Shown here piece after piece: positions 5,586-12,777 of a DNA stretch of 12,793 nt. Origin of the DNA: JAZKIX01 sp040384645 (lineage in GTDB: Bacteria > Pseudomonadota > Gammaproteobacteria > Burkholderiales > Burkholderiaceae_D); the NCBI GenBank assembly GCA_040384645.1, contig JAZKIX010000198.1, forward strand, positions 1 through 12,793. The letters run 5' to 3'. Numbering within the stretch: the first letter of the stretch is position 1; every line of letters starts with the position of its first letter. Position numbers and translations under genes: made by a program. The notes under the pieces are model-generated. The model was not told the DNA's origin. It saw only the letters and a program-made list of their open reading frames with translations, and made no database searches.

Positions 5586-6897
5586 AAATTTTCTCTAGGA
5601 TCGAAACGATTTTGGATGTCGATGCCACTTTCCGTGCTAACCGAAATGGTTGTTTGGCATTGTCGTCAATCTGGTTAAGAAGGCGAACCAGAGCACGCCC
5701 CATTGCATGCGCCAAATTGACAGGTACTGCATTACCGATTTGTTTGTATTGCGCTGAAACTGGCCCAGCGAATTGCCAATCATCAGGAAAAGTTTGGATA
5801 CGAGCGTATTCTCTTACTGTGAGCGGACGGGTTTCTTCCGGATGGCAGCGTTCCGTTTGTTTTTGTGCTGGTGCGCAAGTGAGCGTTAAGCTTGGCTCGT
5901 CCCATGATAGACGACGCGCCATGCCTGTCTTCCCGCCACCAAGAAAATAGCTTTTCATCATATATTCACGTTGAATATTTTCCGGCAAATCGCGCCAATA
6001 ACCGCCTGGCGGTATCATTTTGAGAATTTCCGCCTTGCGTTTTGGATAGGTTTGCCCCTCAGATATAGGCACGTTACATGAATAAAGTTCACCCGCCTTG
6101 AGTGCATCGCGCATTGTCAAAATACGTTTATATGATGAAGGCCAGGCAAATTTTACTTTTCCCGCAAGATCATTGCGGATACCAACAAGAAATAAGCGTT
6201 CGCGTTTTTGTGGCACCTGATAAAACATCGCTTTCAATACATGCGGTTCCACCAAGGTATAACCCAAATCACGAATAATATTGCTAATCGTTTTTAGGGT
6301 TGCTCCATTATCGTGATTGAGCAATCCACGAACATTTTCACCCAACAGAACCTTGGGATTGGTTTCCTTTACCGCTCGGGCGAATTGGTAAAACAAGGTA
6401 CCACGAGTATCTTCAAATCCCAATTGCTTACCAGCATAAGAAAACGATTGGCAAGGGAAGCCACCGGAGAGAATATCGATTTGATCACGGAATTCGGTGA
6501 AACCAATATTAGAAATGTCGCCTTCAACCACGGTCCAGTCCGGGCGATTTTTGCGCAGGGTATTGCACGCATGTCTATCCAGCTCGTTGAGCAAAACAGA
6601 TTCAAAACCTGCTCGTTCCATCCCGATCGCCAATCCACCGGCACCGGCAAAGAGTTCCAACAGTTTGTATTTGCGATTGGGTTTTGTTTCTAACTCCGCA
6701 TCCCACGCATTTTTGAACATATGCTGAGTGTTCTCAAAAAACTCCAATTGTGTCTTGTGATAAACCCGATAGTTGTTGGCTTCGACTCGCTGTGCGACCA
6801 TCGTACCGTTGTCGTCCCAACGCCGCAAAGTTTCTTTTGTCACGCCTAAAATATCAGCCACTTGGGCGATAGAGTAATACTCAGCACGATCTTCCAT
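5578..6897 (-). CDS. Cytosine-5 DNA methyltransferase with MerR-like HTH domain
   Basis: The 439-residue protein starts at the ATG at 6897, with GGGAGG six bases upstream. The frame also extends to a TTG at 6915, which would place that ribosome site inside the gene. Domains: residues 1-55 form a MerR/excisionase-like helix-turn-helix (SIAQVADILGVTKETLRRW). Then follow the C5 methyltransferase motifs: I ELFAGAGG (81-88), IV PCQ (148-150, catalytic Cys149), VI ENV (187-189), VIII QKRER (230-234), a target-recognition region (about 245-340), and X GNAVP (388-392). All catalytic motifs are intact. It methylates cytosine in the target of the neighbouring Eco47II-like endonuclease, probably GGNCC (inferred from the partner). 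The HTH domain suggests it also regulates its own or the endonuclease promoter, as known for other HTH-bearing methyltransferases such as M.SsoII. The gene is more AT-rich than metE. Confidence 0.93.
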   Translation of the reverse strand: MEDRAEYYSIAQVADILGVTKETLRRWDDNGTMVAQRVEANNYRVYHKTQLEFFENTQHMFKNAWDAELETKPNRKYKLLELFAGAGGLAIGMERAGFESVLLNELDRHACNTLRKNRPDWTVVEGDISNIGFTEFRDQIDILSGGFPCQSFSYAGKQLGFEDTRGTLFYQFARAVKETNPKVLLGENVRGLLNHDNGATLKTISNIIRDLGYTLVEPHVLKAMFYQVPQKRERLFLVGIRNDLAGKVKFAWPSSYKRILTMRDALKAGELYSCNVPISEGQTYPKRKAEILKMIPPGGYWRDLPENIQREYMMKSYFLGGGKTGMARRLSWDEPSLTLTCAPAQKQTERCHPEETRPLTVREYARIQTFPDDWQFAGPVSAQYKQIGNAVPVNLAHAMGRALVRLLNQIDDNAKQPFRLARKVASTSKIVSILEKISA

Positions 6898-6936
6898 GGA
6901 CAGCCTCCCGTTCAATTTTTTCCAAAACCTTACACA

Positions 6937-6945
6937 TGGTTACCA
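6937..6945. promoter_or_regulatory. Inverted repeat TGGTTACCA, possible operator
   Basis: A 9-bp odd-length inverted repeat (arms TGGT/ACCA) abuts the downstream edge of the -10 box of the methyltransferase promoter, 40 bases before the start codon. That is a position where a bound protein would block initiation. The methyltransferase's own HTH domain is the obvious candidate binder. Confidence 0.4.
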
Positions 6946-6973
6946 CTGTATTTTTAATCAGTACTTATGTCAA
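6945..6973 (-). promoter_or_regulatory. Sigma-70 promoter of the methyltransferase gene
   Basis: On the minus strand, TTGACA (6973-6968, consensus -35) is followed by exactly 17 bases and TACAGT (6950-6945; 4 of 6 match to TATAAT). The start of transcription would fall near 6938, leaving a leader of about 40 bases with the GGGAGG ribosome site. Confidence 0.65.
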
Positions 6974-6990
6974 CAAAAATTAGTGGCCAG

Positions 6991-7044
6991 TTACGCAAAT
7001 GGATCAAAAAAAATAACCTCAGGCGAGACAACCATTTGTTCCAT
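6991..7044 (-). CDS. Doubtful 17-residue frame between endonuclease and methyltransferase
   Basis: An ATG at 7044, seven bases after the endonuclease stop and preceded by GAGATAAAA, opens a frame reading MEQMVVSPEVIFFDPFA, then TAA. It lies where some type II systems carry a small controller gene, but it is far too short to be a C protein. It is probably chance. Confidence 0.15.
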   Translation of the reverse strand: MEQMVVSPEVIFFDPFA

Positions 7045-7051
7045 TTTTATC

Positions 7052-7810
7052 TCAAACCAATTTGGTAGGCACCGTACCACCAAAAGCCTCACTAAAAAAT
7101 AAAGTGAAATTTATCTCTTTTAAATAGTTCATTGGTTTCAGATCAATTAATTTTAAAAATTGTGGCTTTTTGATTAAATGCTCTATAACCGTCGGAAGAA
7201 CTTGGTACAGCTCAAACAATGCATCGTCTTTTTCAGTAACTAGGGCATAAAAAGAATAGCCATCAATTTCTTGAATGAGTTCGTTGCTGGATTTCTTAGT
7301 TTCAGTTTCATTGTTTGACGGGGTGAATGGCTTGCTGAAACGTTTGTCGCTGCCTGGGATTATCGTTACGTAATATCCCGTATAGCCTTTGTAAGTCGAC
7401 GTCTTATGCATTACTGCTTGTTCCAACTCATTGTATACAGACTTAAGATCAGATTTTTTTACAGTGTTATGTTTATTTTTTATCTCAACTACAGCTTTAT
7501 TCTTGAACGAAATCAGATCAATAAATCCACTTTTTGGTACCATCCAATCGCCAACCTTGCCGAGCAAACTTTGATGAAATTTACCTAACGCATTTTGCAA
7601 GGTTTTCTGAGCTTGGCGTCGACGTTCTAACTCAGGCCATTCGGTCAGTGAAACTTGCTGGCATGAAGCATCAAAAAGCGCCGAAAACGGATCAATCCCA
7701 TTTCTAGAAAAATCACTTTCTGCTTTACTAATTCCTTCTAACCCTTTAGCCAGAACCCCCTCGACACACTCTATTAAGTCTTGATCCGTTATCCACGATA
7801 AATATGGCAT
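7052..7810 (-). CDS. Eco47II/Sau96I-family type II restriction endonuclease
   Basis: The 252-residue protein starts at an ATG with GGGAA upstream. Its full-length pattern fits the Eco47II family: MPYLSWITDQDLIECVE at the start, DPFSALFDAS (40-49), RRQAQKTLQNALGKFHQ (64-80), then the PD-(D/E)xK nuclease core with Asp98 in GFIDLI and Glu109-Ile-Lys111 in VVEIKNKHNTVK, then GYTGYYVTIIPG and KPFTPSNNE. Known: Eco47II and Sau96I cleave GGNCC to generate cohesive ends, and the family pairs with cytosine-5 methyltransferases. The gene precedes the methyltransferase by 154 bases on the same strand. Catalytic residues are present and length is normal, so it is probably active. The exact specificity is inferred from family resemblance recalled from memory, without a database search. 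The AT-rich composition relative to metE suggests acquisition by transfer. Confidence 0.88.
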   Translation of the reverse strand: MPYLSWITDQDLIECVEGVLAKGLEGISKAESDFSRNGIDPFSALFDASCQQVSLTEWPELERRRQAQKTLQNALGKFHQSLLGKVGDWMVPKSGFIDLISFKNKAVVEIKNKHNTVKKSDLKSVYNELEQAVMHKTSTYKGYTGYYVTIIPGSDKRFSKPFTPSNNETETKKSSNELIQEIDGYSFYALVTEKDDALFELYQVLPTVIEHLIKKPQFLKLIDLKPMNYLKEINFTLFFSEAFGGTVPTKLV

Positions 7811-8084
7811 AGTTTCCCAATTTGTGATTAATTTATTGTCTTGAAATTACTTCTTAAGTTATTAGTAGAGATGTATTTTAAATAAATGCCTCCTCTTTGA
7901 CCCAAACGGGAATAACTCTAACGTTCCAACATTTGAAAGCAATTCAATAGCAGAAAGAGTTTATTAATTTAAATATTAATCGACTGTAGCTTGCTAAGTA
8001 ATTGTTCTTATATTTCAGACTAACCGACTGTCAGAGTAAGGCAGCACTCCTTTAAAGACTTGGATCAGTAAAAATAGTCACTCC
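7811..8084. other. AT-rich spacer upstream of the endonuclease gene
   Basis: There is no gene. On the minus strand a weak promoter, TTGGGT-N17-TTTAAA (7905-7877), could serve the endonuclease. An AT-rich near-palindrome, ATTAATTTAAATATTAAT, lies at about 7963-7980. There is no obvious terminator for the upstream HEPN/MNT pair. Confidence 0.3.
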
Positions 8085-8405
8085 CTACCAAACTCTTATG
8101 CGGCAACTTTGAATAATCCCACGAAACACCGGAGTAATCGTCGCCCAATCCACCACATCCACCTTAAATGGCAAATCCGATTCAGAGAAATCATGTTCCA
8201 CCGCGGCAAGCAGGCTGAGTGATAAACCTATGTCGCTGATGATGGCAAGATCGAGATCTGAATGGGGCTTTGCGGTATGGGTGGCGCGTGAGCCAAAAGC
8301 CCAGACTTCTTTATCCGGCACGTGTTTTTGCAGGATGGCTGAGACGATCATCCATTGTTCTGGCGTGATGGCGATGTCGGGCAATTTGTCCACTGGTGTT
8401 GTCAT
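8085..8405 (-). CDS. MNT-type minimal nucleotidyltransferase, antitoxin partner
   Basis: The 106-residue protein shows the minimal nucleotidyltransferase signature: G38-S39-R (AFGSRATHTAK) followed by S-D-L-D (Asp50, Asp52), with a third acidic residue, Asp83, in KVDVVDW. This is the full two-metal catalytic triad. Known: MNT proteins pair with HEPN proteins as type VII toxin-antitoxin modules; the MNT partner transfers AMP onto the HEPN protein near its RNase site and silences it. The ATG at 8405 lies eight bases after the stop of the HEPN gene on the same strand. A GTG four codons upstream overlaps the HEPN stop and is a possible alternative start. The frame runs further upstream inside the HEPN gene, but that extension has no family character. 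Length is normal. Confidence 0.88.
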   Translation of the reverse strand: MTTPVDKLPDIAITPEQWMIVSAILQKHVPDKEVWAFGSRATHTAKPHSDLDLAIISDIGLSLSLLAAVEHDFSESDLPFKVDVVDWATITPVFRGIIQSCRIRVW

Positions 8406-8413
8406 CGCATGAT

Positions 8414-8833
8414 TCACGTTGCGGGCGTGCCGCGCTTTTTCAATGAAGTCAGCAAGGCTTGGCCTTCCAGCAAAAAATCCGGCACGATCTGCATGACTTC
8501 GATGGCTTTGATTTCGTCGTAGGTGTGGCTGGTGATGCTGCGTGCTTTGCGGTAGTCCTTCCATCTATCCCAGCCGTTGCGCAATAGGCCTCGTTCGCTG
8601 CCGGTCCTTATCAAATCGGGGAACGCCAGTTCATCAATGTCAACGGGGTTGGGCGAGGCCAGTTCAAGATAACGCTTGAGCATCTTGTGGGATAGCTCGT
8701 AGCAGAATTCAAAACGTTGAATACAGGCGTCGCGGTAGAGCGAATTGGCAGACTCGGCGCCATACGCTTGCAACGCTTCGTTCAAGCGCAGCAAAGCGTT
8801 TTCCAGTGAGCTCAGATCGAGTTGAATTGCCAT
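8414..8833 (-). CDS. HEPN-domain protein (HI0074-type), toxin of MNT/HEPN pair
   Basis: A 139-residue all-helical protein. The key site is R98-S-I-T-S-H103 in KARSITSHTYDE, the R-x4-H RNase motif of HEPN proteins, embedded in the W-x-x-Y-R...SHTYDE pattern of the HI0074 / nucleotidyltransferase substrate-binding family. The N-terminal LSSLENALLRLNEAL helix is also typical. Known: HEPN partners act as RNases, with tRNA or mRNA as target, and are inactivated by the MNT enzyme. The ATG at 8833 is preserved in family position. An upstream TTG at 8884 would add 17 residues without family support. Its own ribosome site is weak (GAG). It is the first gene of the two-gene operon with the MNT gene. 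Older annotations call the pair nucleotidyltransferase plus substrate-binding subunit. Confidence 0.85.
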   Translation of the reverse strand: MAIQLDLSSLENALLRLNEALQAYGAESANSLYRDACIQRFEFCYELSHKMLKRYLELASPNPVDIDELAFPDLIRTGSERGLLRNGWDRWKDYRKARSITSHTYDEIKAIEVMQIVPDFLLEGQALLTSLKKRGTPAT

Positions 8834-9117
8834 GATTTCTCGCAGATGTTTTTCGGTCCGTACGTCAATCTTTGCGGCATGCAAGACCTCAATTCAAGCG
8901 ATGCGATCCACGGGAATGCATTCATTTGCTTAAATCTGCATGGCGTTTCGAATATGGACGGGGCCGATCTTAACACGGCATTTTTGGTCGCAAGTGCGCT
9001 TTTGGCGAGGCACTTGCAGGGGTCGCGCGATCAACTGCAGGTCCAGCAATCTACCAAAAGGGCAGCATCGATCAACGATCCATCAATACCGTCCAATTAA
9101 TTCATCTACCCCGCCAA
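8834..9117. other. Spacer upstream of the HEPN/MNT operon
   Basis: It holds the presumed promoter of the HEPN gene and the 3' flank of the DUF3334 gene. Frames of about 90 codons on the plus strand (8822-9100 and 8940-9218) have no motif or ribosome site. No terminator hairpin with a T-tract was found. Confidence 0.35.
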
Positions 9118-9810
9118 CTACATCCCCAACGACCGCAATAGTTCGTCGGCGTCATCATTGCCAGCCGCTGCTTCTGGCGGCGCCACATCACTCTTTTTTT
9201 CTCGTTGCTGGTCCATGAAGGCATCGGGATCCAAGACTTCGCTGGAATCGAATTCATGCAGCTTGATGAATTCTGTGCGGTCGATTGCCAGTTCGAGATA
9301 AAAAATATTGTTGTTCTGGGTAAAGAAAGAGGCGCGGCGCATTTCGGGCCGGTCTAGCGGGGTGTCGACGCTGAGCATGACTTGTTTGGTGAGCACCAGC
9401 ATTTTGGGTTGGTTCTGGGTGATATTGGTTTGCAGTTCTCTGCGTACTTTGCCGGTGAAGTCGCCGACGATCTGGTTCATCAGTTCGCCCAGGATATTGG
9501 ATACTTCGTCGGAGTTGAAGGAGGTGGCGAGTTCGGACTTGGGCATGCCCATGCTGAGCATGTATTTGCCGTAAATTTCCAGGGCGGCGGGGCCGGAGAA
9601 ATTGAGTACCACCAGACCAGAAAATCCGCCGTCAAACAACACGAAGCAGCCGATATCGGGCTTTAAGCCGATCTTGGTAATGCGTTGCACCATGCCTGAA
9701 TAATGGATCTTGCTTTGGGTCGCCACGTTCAACACTTTGGCGACCGAATTGCATAAGCTGATCAACAGATCTTCCGTTGCGTACACGACACCGTTTTCCG
9801 CTTTACTCAT
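9118..9810 (-). CDS. DUF3334 protein with CheX/CheC-like motif
   Basis: The 230-residue protein starts at an ATG with AGGAG six bases upstream. The frame extends 20 codons further, but that part would contain the ribosome site. Seen: conserved blocks of the DUF3334 family, including KPDIGCFVLFDGGFSGLVVL, ALEIYGKYMLSMGMP, then SDEVSNILGELMNQIVGDF, then ELQTNITQNQPKMLVL and NNIFYLELAIDRTEFIKL. The E-L-M-N-x-I-V-G-D segment (about residues 131-139) matches the E-x2-N pattern of CheC/CheX/FliY phosphatases, which hydrolyse phospho-CheY. From that I infer a CheX-like fold and a possible role in chemotaxis or flagellar signalling, but the family function is not established. No chemotaxis gene is adjacent. 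The C-terminus is a low-complexity acidic/Ala-rich tail ending ADELLRSLGM. Confidence 0.8.
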   Translation of the reverse strand: MSKAENGVVYATEDLLISLCNSVAKVLNVATQSKIHYSGMVQRITKIGLKPDIGCFVLFDGGFSGLVVLNFSGPAALEIYGKYMLSMGMPKSELATSFNSDEVSNILGELMNQIVGDFTGKVRRELQTNITQNQPKMLVLTKQVMLSVDTPLDRPEMRRASFFTQNNNIFYLELAIDRTEFIKLHEFDSSEVLDPDAFMDQQREKKSDVAPPEAAAGNDDADELLRSLGM

Positions 9811-10157
9811 GTCCGGCTCCTGAAAATGTTTCTTGAAAAATCTCAGTGATCTTATATGGGCATAGCGCAATACGCTAGTAAATCAACCCGATGGTTCCGT
9901 AGGGAGTGCGGGGTCACCGAGCTTGTACACACCGACAACGTTGCAGCTCAATCGGTGTGCACTGCCTCGTCGGCCTCGCACGCCCTACTTATCTTTATCA
10001 AATGCGTAGGCGCTTTATTGAAACAATTGGCAACCTTGGCGACATATTCCATATATTAGGGGGTATAGGTGAAAATACCCACTTACCCGCTCGTTTTCAT
10101 TGGGGCTTTTAAAATACACCTGCCAGTATATTTTCGTTAAAAAAGCGGATTTTAAGT
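9811..10157. other. Intergenic region between metE and the DUF3334 gene
   Basis: No gene is supported. On the minus strand this is the upstream region of the DUF3334 gene, with a possible -10 TATAAG near 9852 and a large inverted repeat at 9925-9962. Plus-strand frames of 60-70 codons have no ribosome sites or motifs. Confidence 0.4.
9925..9962. repeat. Inverted repeat upstream of the DUF3334 gene
   Basis: GTACACACCGA (9925-9935) and TCGGTGTGCAC (9952-9962) pair at 10 of 11 positions around a 16-base loop that itself contains AACGTT. No T-tract follows on either side, so an operator or RNA structure is more likely than a terminator. It lies about 115 bases before the DUF3334 start. Confidence 0.45.
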
Positions 10158-10204
10158 AAAAAAGCGGGGTGTGCATGGCTAAGCCACACGCACCCCGCTT
10201 TTTT
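10158..10204 (-). terminator. Intrinsic terminator of metE, usable from both strands
   Basis: AAAAAAGCGGGGTG (10158-10171) pairs perfectly with CACCCCGCTTTTTT (10191-10204), and an inner TGGCT/AGCCA stem extends the hairpin. The GC-rich stem is flanked by A and T tracts on both sides, making it a strong terminator. It begins 20 bases after the metE stop. Confidence 0.92.
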
Positions 10205-10223
10205 CACTGCACCACCATCAAGC

Positions 10224-12641
10224 TCACACCACGCTTGCGCCCTCTTCCGCCTTCACCGTGGCGCGCAGGGATTGCACCGCTGCCACCATATTCGACAGCG
10301 CCGCAATCGTCTCCGGCCAGCCGCGGGTTTTCAGGCCGCAATCGGGGTTGACCCAGAGCCGGGCGTCGGGGATGACGCCGCGGGCTTTTTGTAGCAGGCG
10401 TGCCATTTCGGCTACTTGCGGCACGCGCGGGGCGTGGATGTCGTAGACGCCGGGGCCGATGTCGTTGGGGTAGGCAAACTGGCCGAAGCCGTCGAGCAAT
10501 TCCATGTCGGAACGCGAGGTTTCGATGGTGATCACGTCGGCGTCCATAGCGGCGATCCAAGGCAAGATATCGTTAAATTCCGAATAGCACATGTGGGTGT
10601 GGATCTGCGTGTCGTTGGCGACGCCGGCGGCGCTGATCTTGAATGCGCGCACCGCCCATTGCAGATAATGCGGCCACTGGTTGGCTTTCAATGGCAGCCC
10701 TTCACGGAAAGCAGGCTCGTCGATCTGGATCATACCGATGCCGGCTTTTTCCAGGTCGCACACTTCGTCGCGCAGGGCCAACGCGGCGGCCAGTGTGACC
10801 GCGCTCTCGCTCCGCTGCGCGCCCTGGGCTCCGGGATCACGCCCGCCGTGCCCGGCGTCGATGACGATCAGCGGACGCTCGGTCCGGCGTTGTTCGGGAC
10901 GCGGCNNNNNNNNNNGCAGGGCGGTGGTTTCACGCGGCTGGTCGTCGCGGACAAACGACCATTGCAACATGGTGACCGGGCCGGTCAACATGCCTTTCAT
11001 GGGCTTGTCGGTCAGGCTCTGGGCGAACTGGCTCCAGCTCACGGTCATGGCTTCTGGACGGTAGATATCGCCGTAGATGAAGGGCGGCTTGACGCAGCGC
11101 GAGCCGTAGCTTTGGACCCAGCCGTTGGCGGTGAAGGCGTAGCCCCACAACTGTTCACCGAAATATTCAACCATGTCGTTGCGCTCCGGTTCGCCGTGGA
11201 CCAGCACGTCGAGGCCGAGCTCTTCTTGCTTGGTGACGACCAGGCGGATTTCATCACGCATCGCTTCCAGATAGTCGAGATGGCTGACATCGCCACGCTT
11301 GTAGGCGGCGCGGGTGTGGCGGATTTCTTTGGTTTGCGGGAAGGAGCCGATGGTGGTGGTCGGGAACAGCGGCAGCGCCCATTTGGCTTGCTGCGCGGCG
11401 ATGCGGTCGACGAACAGCGCGCCGCGTTCGGCTTGCGCATCGGTCACGCCTTGCAGACGCTTTTGCACTAGGGCATTGTGAATCCGCGAAGAAGTCTGGC
11501 GGGCGCGGGCGGCGTTGCGGGCGATGTCGAAGTGGGCAGAAACACTTTTGTCGCCATTCAATGCGCGCTTGAGGATGCCGATTTCGCCCAGTTTTTGGGT
11601 GGCGAACGAGAGCCAGCTTTTCAGCTCGTCGTCCAGCGCCAGTTCATTGGCCAAATCGACTGGTACGTGCAATAGCGAGCAGCTGGGCGCGACCCACAAT
11701 TTGCCGCCCAGTTTGGCTTGCAGCGGCTTCAATACGGCCAAAACCGCATCCAGATCAGCGCGCCAGATATTGCGGCCGTCGATCACGCCGGCTGACAAAA
11801 CGCGGTCTTGCGGCCAGTCCGCCACAAAACCAGCCAATTGTTTGGCGCCGCGCACCAAGTCCAGATGCACGCCAGTGACCGGCAAATCGCGCAGCAGGCT
11901 GGCGTGGCTACTGACTTCATCAAAATAAGTTGCCAGCAAAATCGACGGCGCCGCTTTAGCCAGGGTTGCATAGGTCGGCACGAAAGCCGCACGCCATTGC
12001 GCATCCAGATCGAGTGCCAGGATCGGTTCGTCGATCTGTACCCATTCGATGCCGGCCGCTTGCAGGCGCTGCAATACTTTTTGGTAACCCGCCACCACTC
12101 GCGGCAACAGGTCGAGCTTGTGGCTCAAGCCGGATTTGACTTTACCCAGATACAGCAAGGTCAAGGGGCCGACTAACACCGGCTTGGCTTTGTGGCCGAG
12201 CGCTTGCGCTTCTGCAATCTCGTCAAACAGCCAATCGACGCCGCCGTCAAAGTCGGTTTCGGCAGTCCATTCCGGCACCAGATAGTGGTAATTGGTATCG
12301 AACCACTTCGTCATTTCCATCGCGAAATTTTGCTTGTCACCCCGCGCCAGGGTGAAATATTCCGCCAGGCTCAATTGCTTGGGATCGAATTTGAACCGCG
12401 CCGGAATCGCACCCAGCAAGGCCAACGTGCCCAGCACCTGGTCGTACCAGGCAAAGTCGCCGACGGTGACGACATCCATGCCAGCCTGCGCCTGCACCGC
12501 CCAATGACGGGCGCGCAAGGTGCGACCAGTTTCTTGCAATGCCGAGGCTTGCGTCTCGCCGCGCCAGAATGATTCCTGGGCAAACTTCAATTCGCGCTGC
12601 GCGCCGATGCGGGGGAACCCCAGGGTGTGTGCAATTGCCAT
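10224..12641 (-). CDS. metE: Cobalamin-independent methionine synthase MetE, interrupted by gap and chimeric insert
   Basis: MetE transfers the methyl group of 5-methyltetrahydropteroyltri-glutamate to homocysteine, the last step of methionine synthesis, in the cytoplasm. Seen: N-terminal domain from MAIAHTLGFPRIGAQRELK, catalytic C-terminal domain with TTTIGSFPQTKEIR, the DEPA(F)REGLPLK block, zinc ligands His683 and Cys685 (HMCYSEF) and Cys768 (NPDCGLKTRGW). The ATG at 12641 has GGAG six bases upstream. The open frame has 805 codons, while about 760 is usual. The excess is the 10-N gap plus about 40 codons of amidase sequence between ETTAL and ALRDEV, where an intact MetE needs only a few residues. 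The underlying gene is therefore probably intact. It is monocistronic, with its own terminator and a MetR-type box upstream. Confidence 0.96.
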   Translation of the reverse strand: MAIAHTLGFPRIGAQRELKFAQESFWRGETQASALQETGRTLRARHWAVQAQAGMDVVTVGDFAWYDQVLGTLALLGAIPARFKFDPKQLSLAEYFTLARGDKQNFAMEMTKWFDTNYHYLVPEWTAETDFDGGVDWLFDEIAEAQALGHKAKPVLVGPLTLLYLGKVKSGLSHKLDLLPRVVAGYQKVLQRLQAAGIEWVQIDEPILALDLDAQWRAAFVPTYATLAKAAPSILLATYFDEVSSHASLLRDLPVTGVHLDLVRGAKQLAGFVADWPQDRVLSAGVIDGRNIWRADLDAVLAVLKPLQAKLGGKLWVAPSCSLLHVPVDLANELALDDELKSWLSFATQKLGEIGILKRALNGDKSVSAHFDIARNAARARQTSSRIHNALVQKRLQGVTDAQAERGALFVDRIAAQQAKWALPLFPTTTIGSFPQTKEIRHTRAAYKRGDVSHLDYLEAMRDEIRLVVTKQEELGLDVLVHGEPERNDMVEYFGEQLWGYAFTANGWVQSYGSRCVKPPFIYGDIYRPEAMTVSWSQFAQSLTDKPMKGMLTGPVTMLQWSFVRDDQPRETTALXXXXPRPEQRRTERPLIVIDAGHGGRDPGAQGAQRSESAVTLAAALALRDEVCDLEKAGIGMIQIDEPAFREGLPLKANQWPHYLQWAVRAFKISAAGVANDTQIHTHMCYSEFNDILPWIAAMDADVITIETSRSDMELLDGFGQFAYPNDIGPGVYDIHAPRVPQVAEMARLLQKARGVIPDARLWVNPDCGLKTRGWPETIAALSNMVAAVQSLRATVKAEEGASVV
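10781..10905 (-). pseudogene. N-acetylmuramoyl-L-alanine amidase fragment, contig-end chimera
   Basis: In the metE frame this stretch reads ERPLIVIDAGHGGRDPGAQG and continues to SESAVTLAAALALRD. That is the start of an AmiC-type amidase_3 domain with its zinc-binding His in GHGG. It is much more GC-rich than the surrounding metE and ends exactly at the contig gap. The join with metE lies at about 10761-10790, where both proteins read ALALRDE, so short shared sequence can explain a false assembly join. The original source is probably another locus or another organism. Confidence 0.8.
10906..10915. other. Assembly gap (10 N) inside metE
   Basis: A run of exactly ten N separates the metE N-terminal contig (right) from a contig whose end carries amidase sequence (left). 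By alignment with MetE the true distance is near zero or negative once the amidase piece is removed. Confidence 0.95.
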
Positions 12642-12689
12642 GACTAACTCCGTTGTTGATTATCTAAGCTTGTCATGGTGCAGCAGCTT

Positions 12690-12739
12690 CGACTATTATT
12701 CAAACGAGTTATTTTACGAATAATCTTGAAAATAATTCA
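12690..12739 (-). promoter_or_regulatory. metE promoter with MetR-type box
   Basis: TGAAAATAATTCA (12727-12739) fits TGAA-N5-TTCA, the known MetR (LysR family) recognition pattern, exactly. A second, degenerate copy at 12690-12702 reads, on the minus strand, TGAATAATAGTCG (6 of 8 defined bases). On the minus strand a TAAAAT -10 candidate (12716-12711) puts the perfect box over the -35 region, as expected for an activator responding to homocysteine. A metR gene would be expected just beyond the right edge. Confidence 0.7.
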
Positions 12740-12777
12740 TAAATAAGTGGCTAGTGGACAAACCAGATGAATTTGTA

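Noticed and set aside
6313..6693. 126-codon plus-strand frame inside the methyltransferase region
   Set aside because: It is a shadow frame of the methyltransferase gene, which has all C5 motifs on the other strand.
7006..7040. T-tract on the minus strand after the endonuclease gene as a terminator
   Set aside because: Eight T follow CTCGCCTGAGG, but the only possible stem is three base pairs.
8822..9218. Two plus-strand frames of 92 codons between the HEPN and DUF3334 genes
   Set aside because: They partly overlap real minus-strand genes and give low-complexity products without a start signal.
10416..11471. 351-codon open frame on the plus strand
   Set aside because: It is antisense to metE, spans the N gap, and its composition follows from the GC-rich codon pattern of metE. 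It shows no family motif.
10224..12641. A genuine MetE-amidase fusion enzyme
   Set aside because: The amidase piece is only the first part of its domain, sits inside the MetE catalytic barrel, adjoins a ten-N gap and joins through shared sequence; an assembly error is far more likely.
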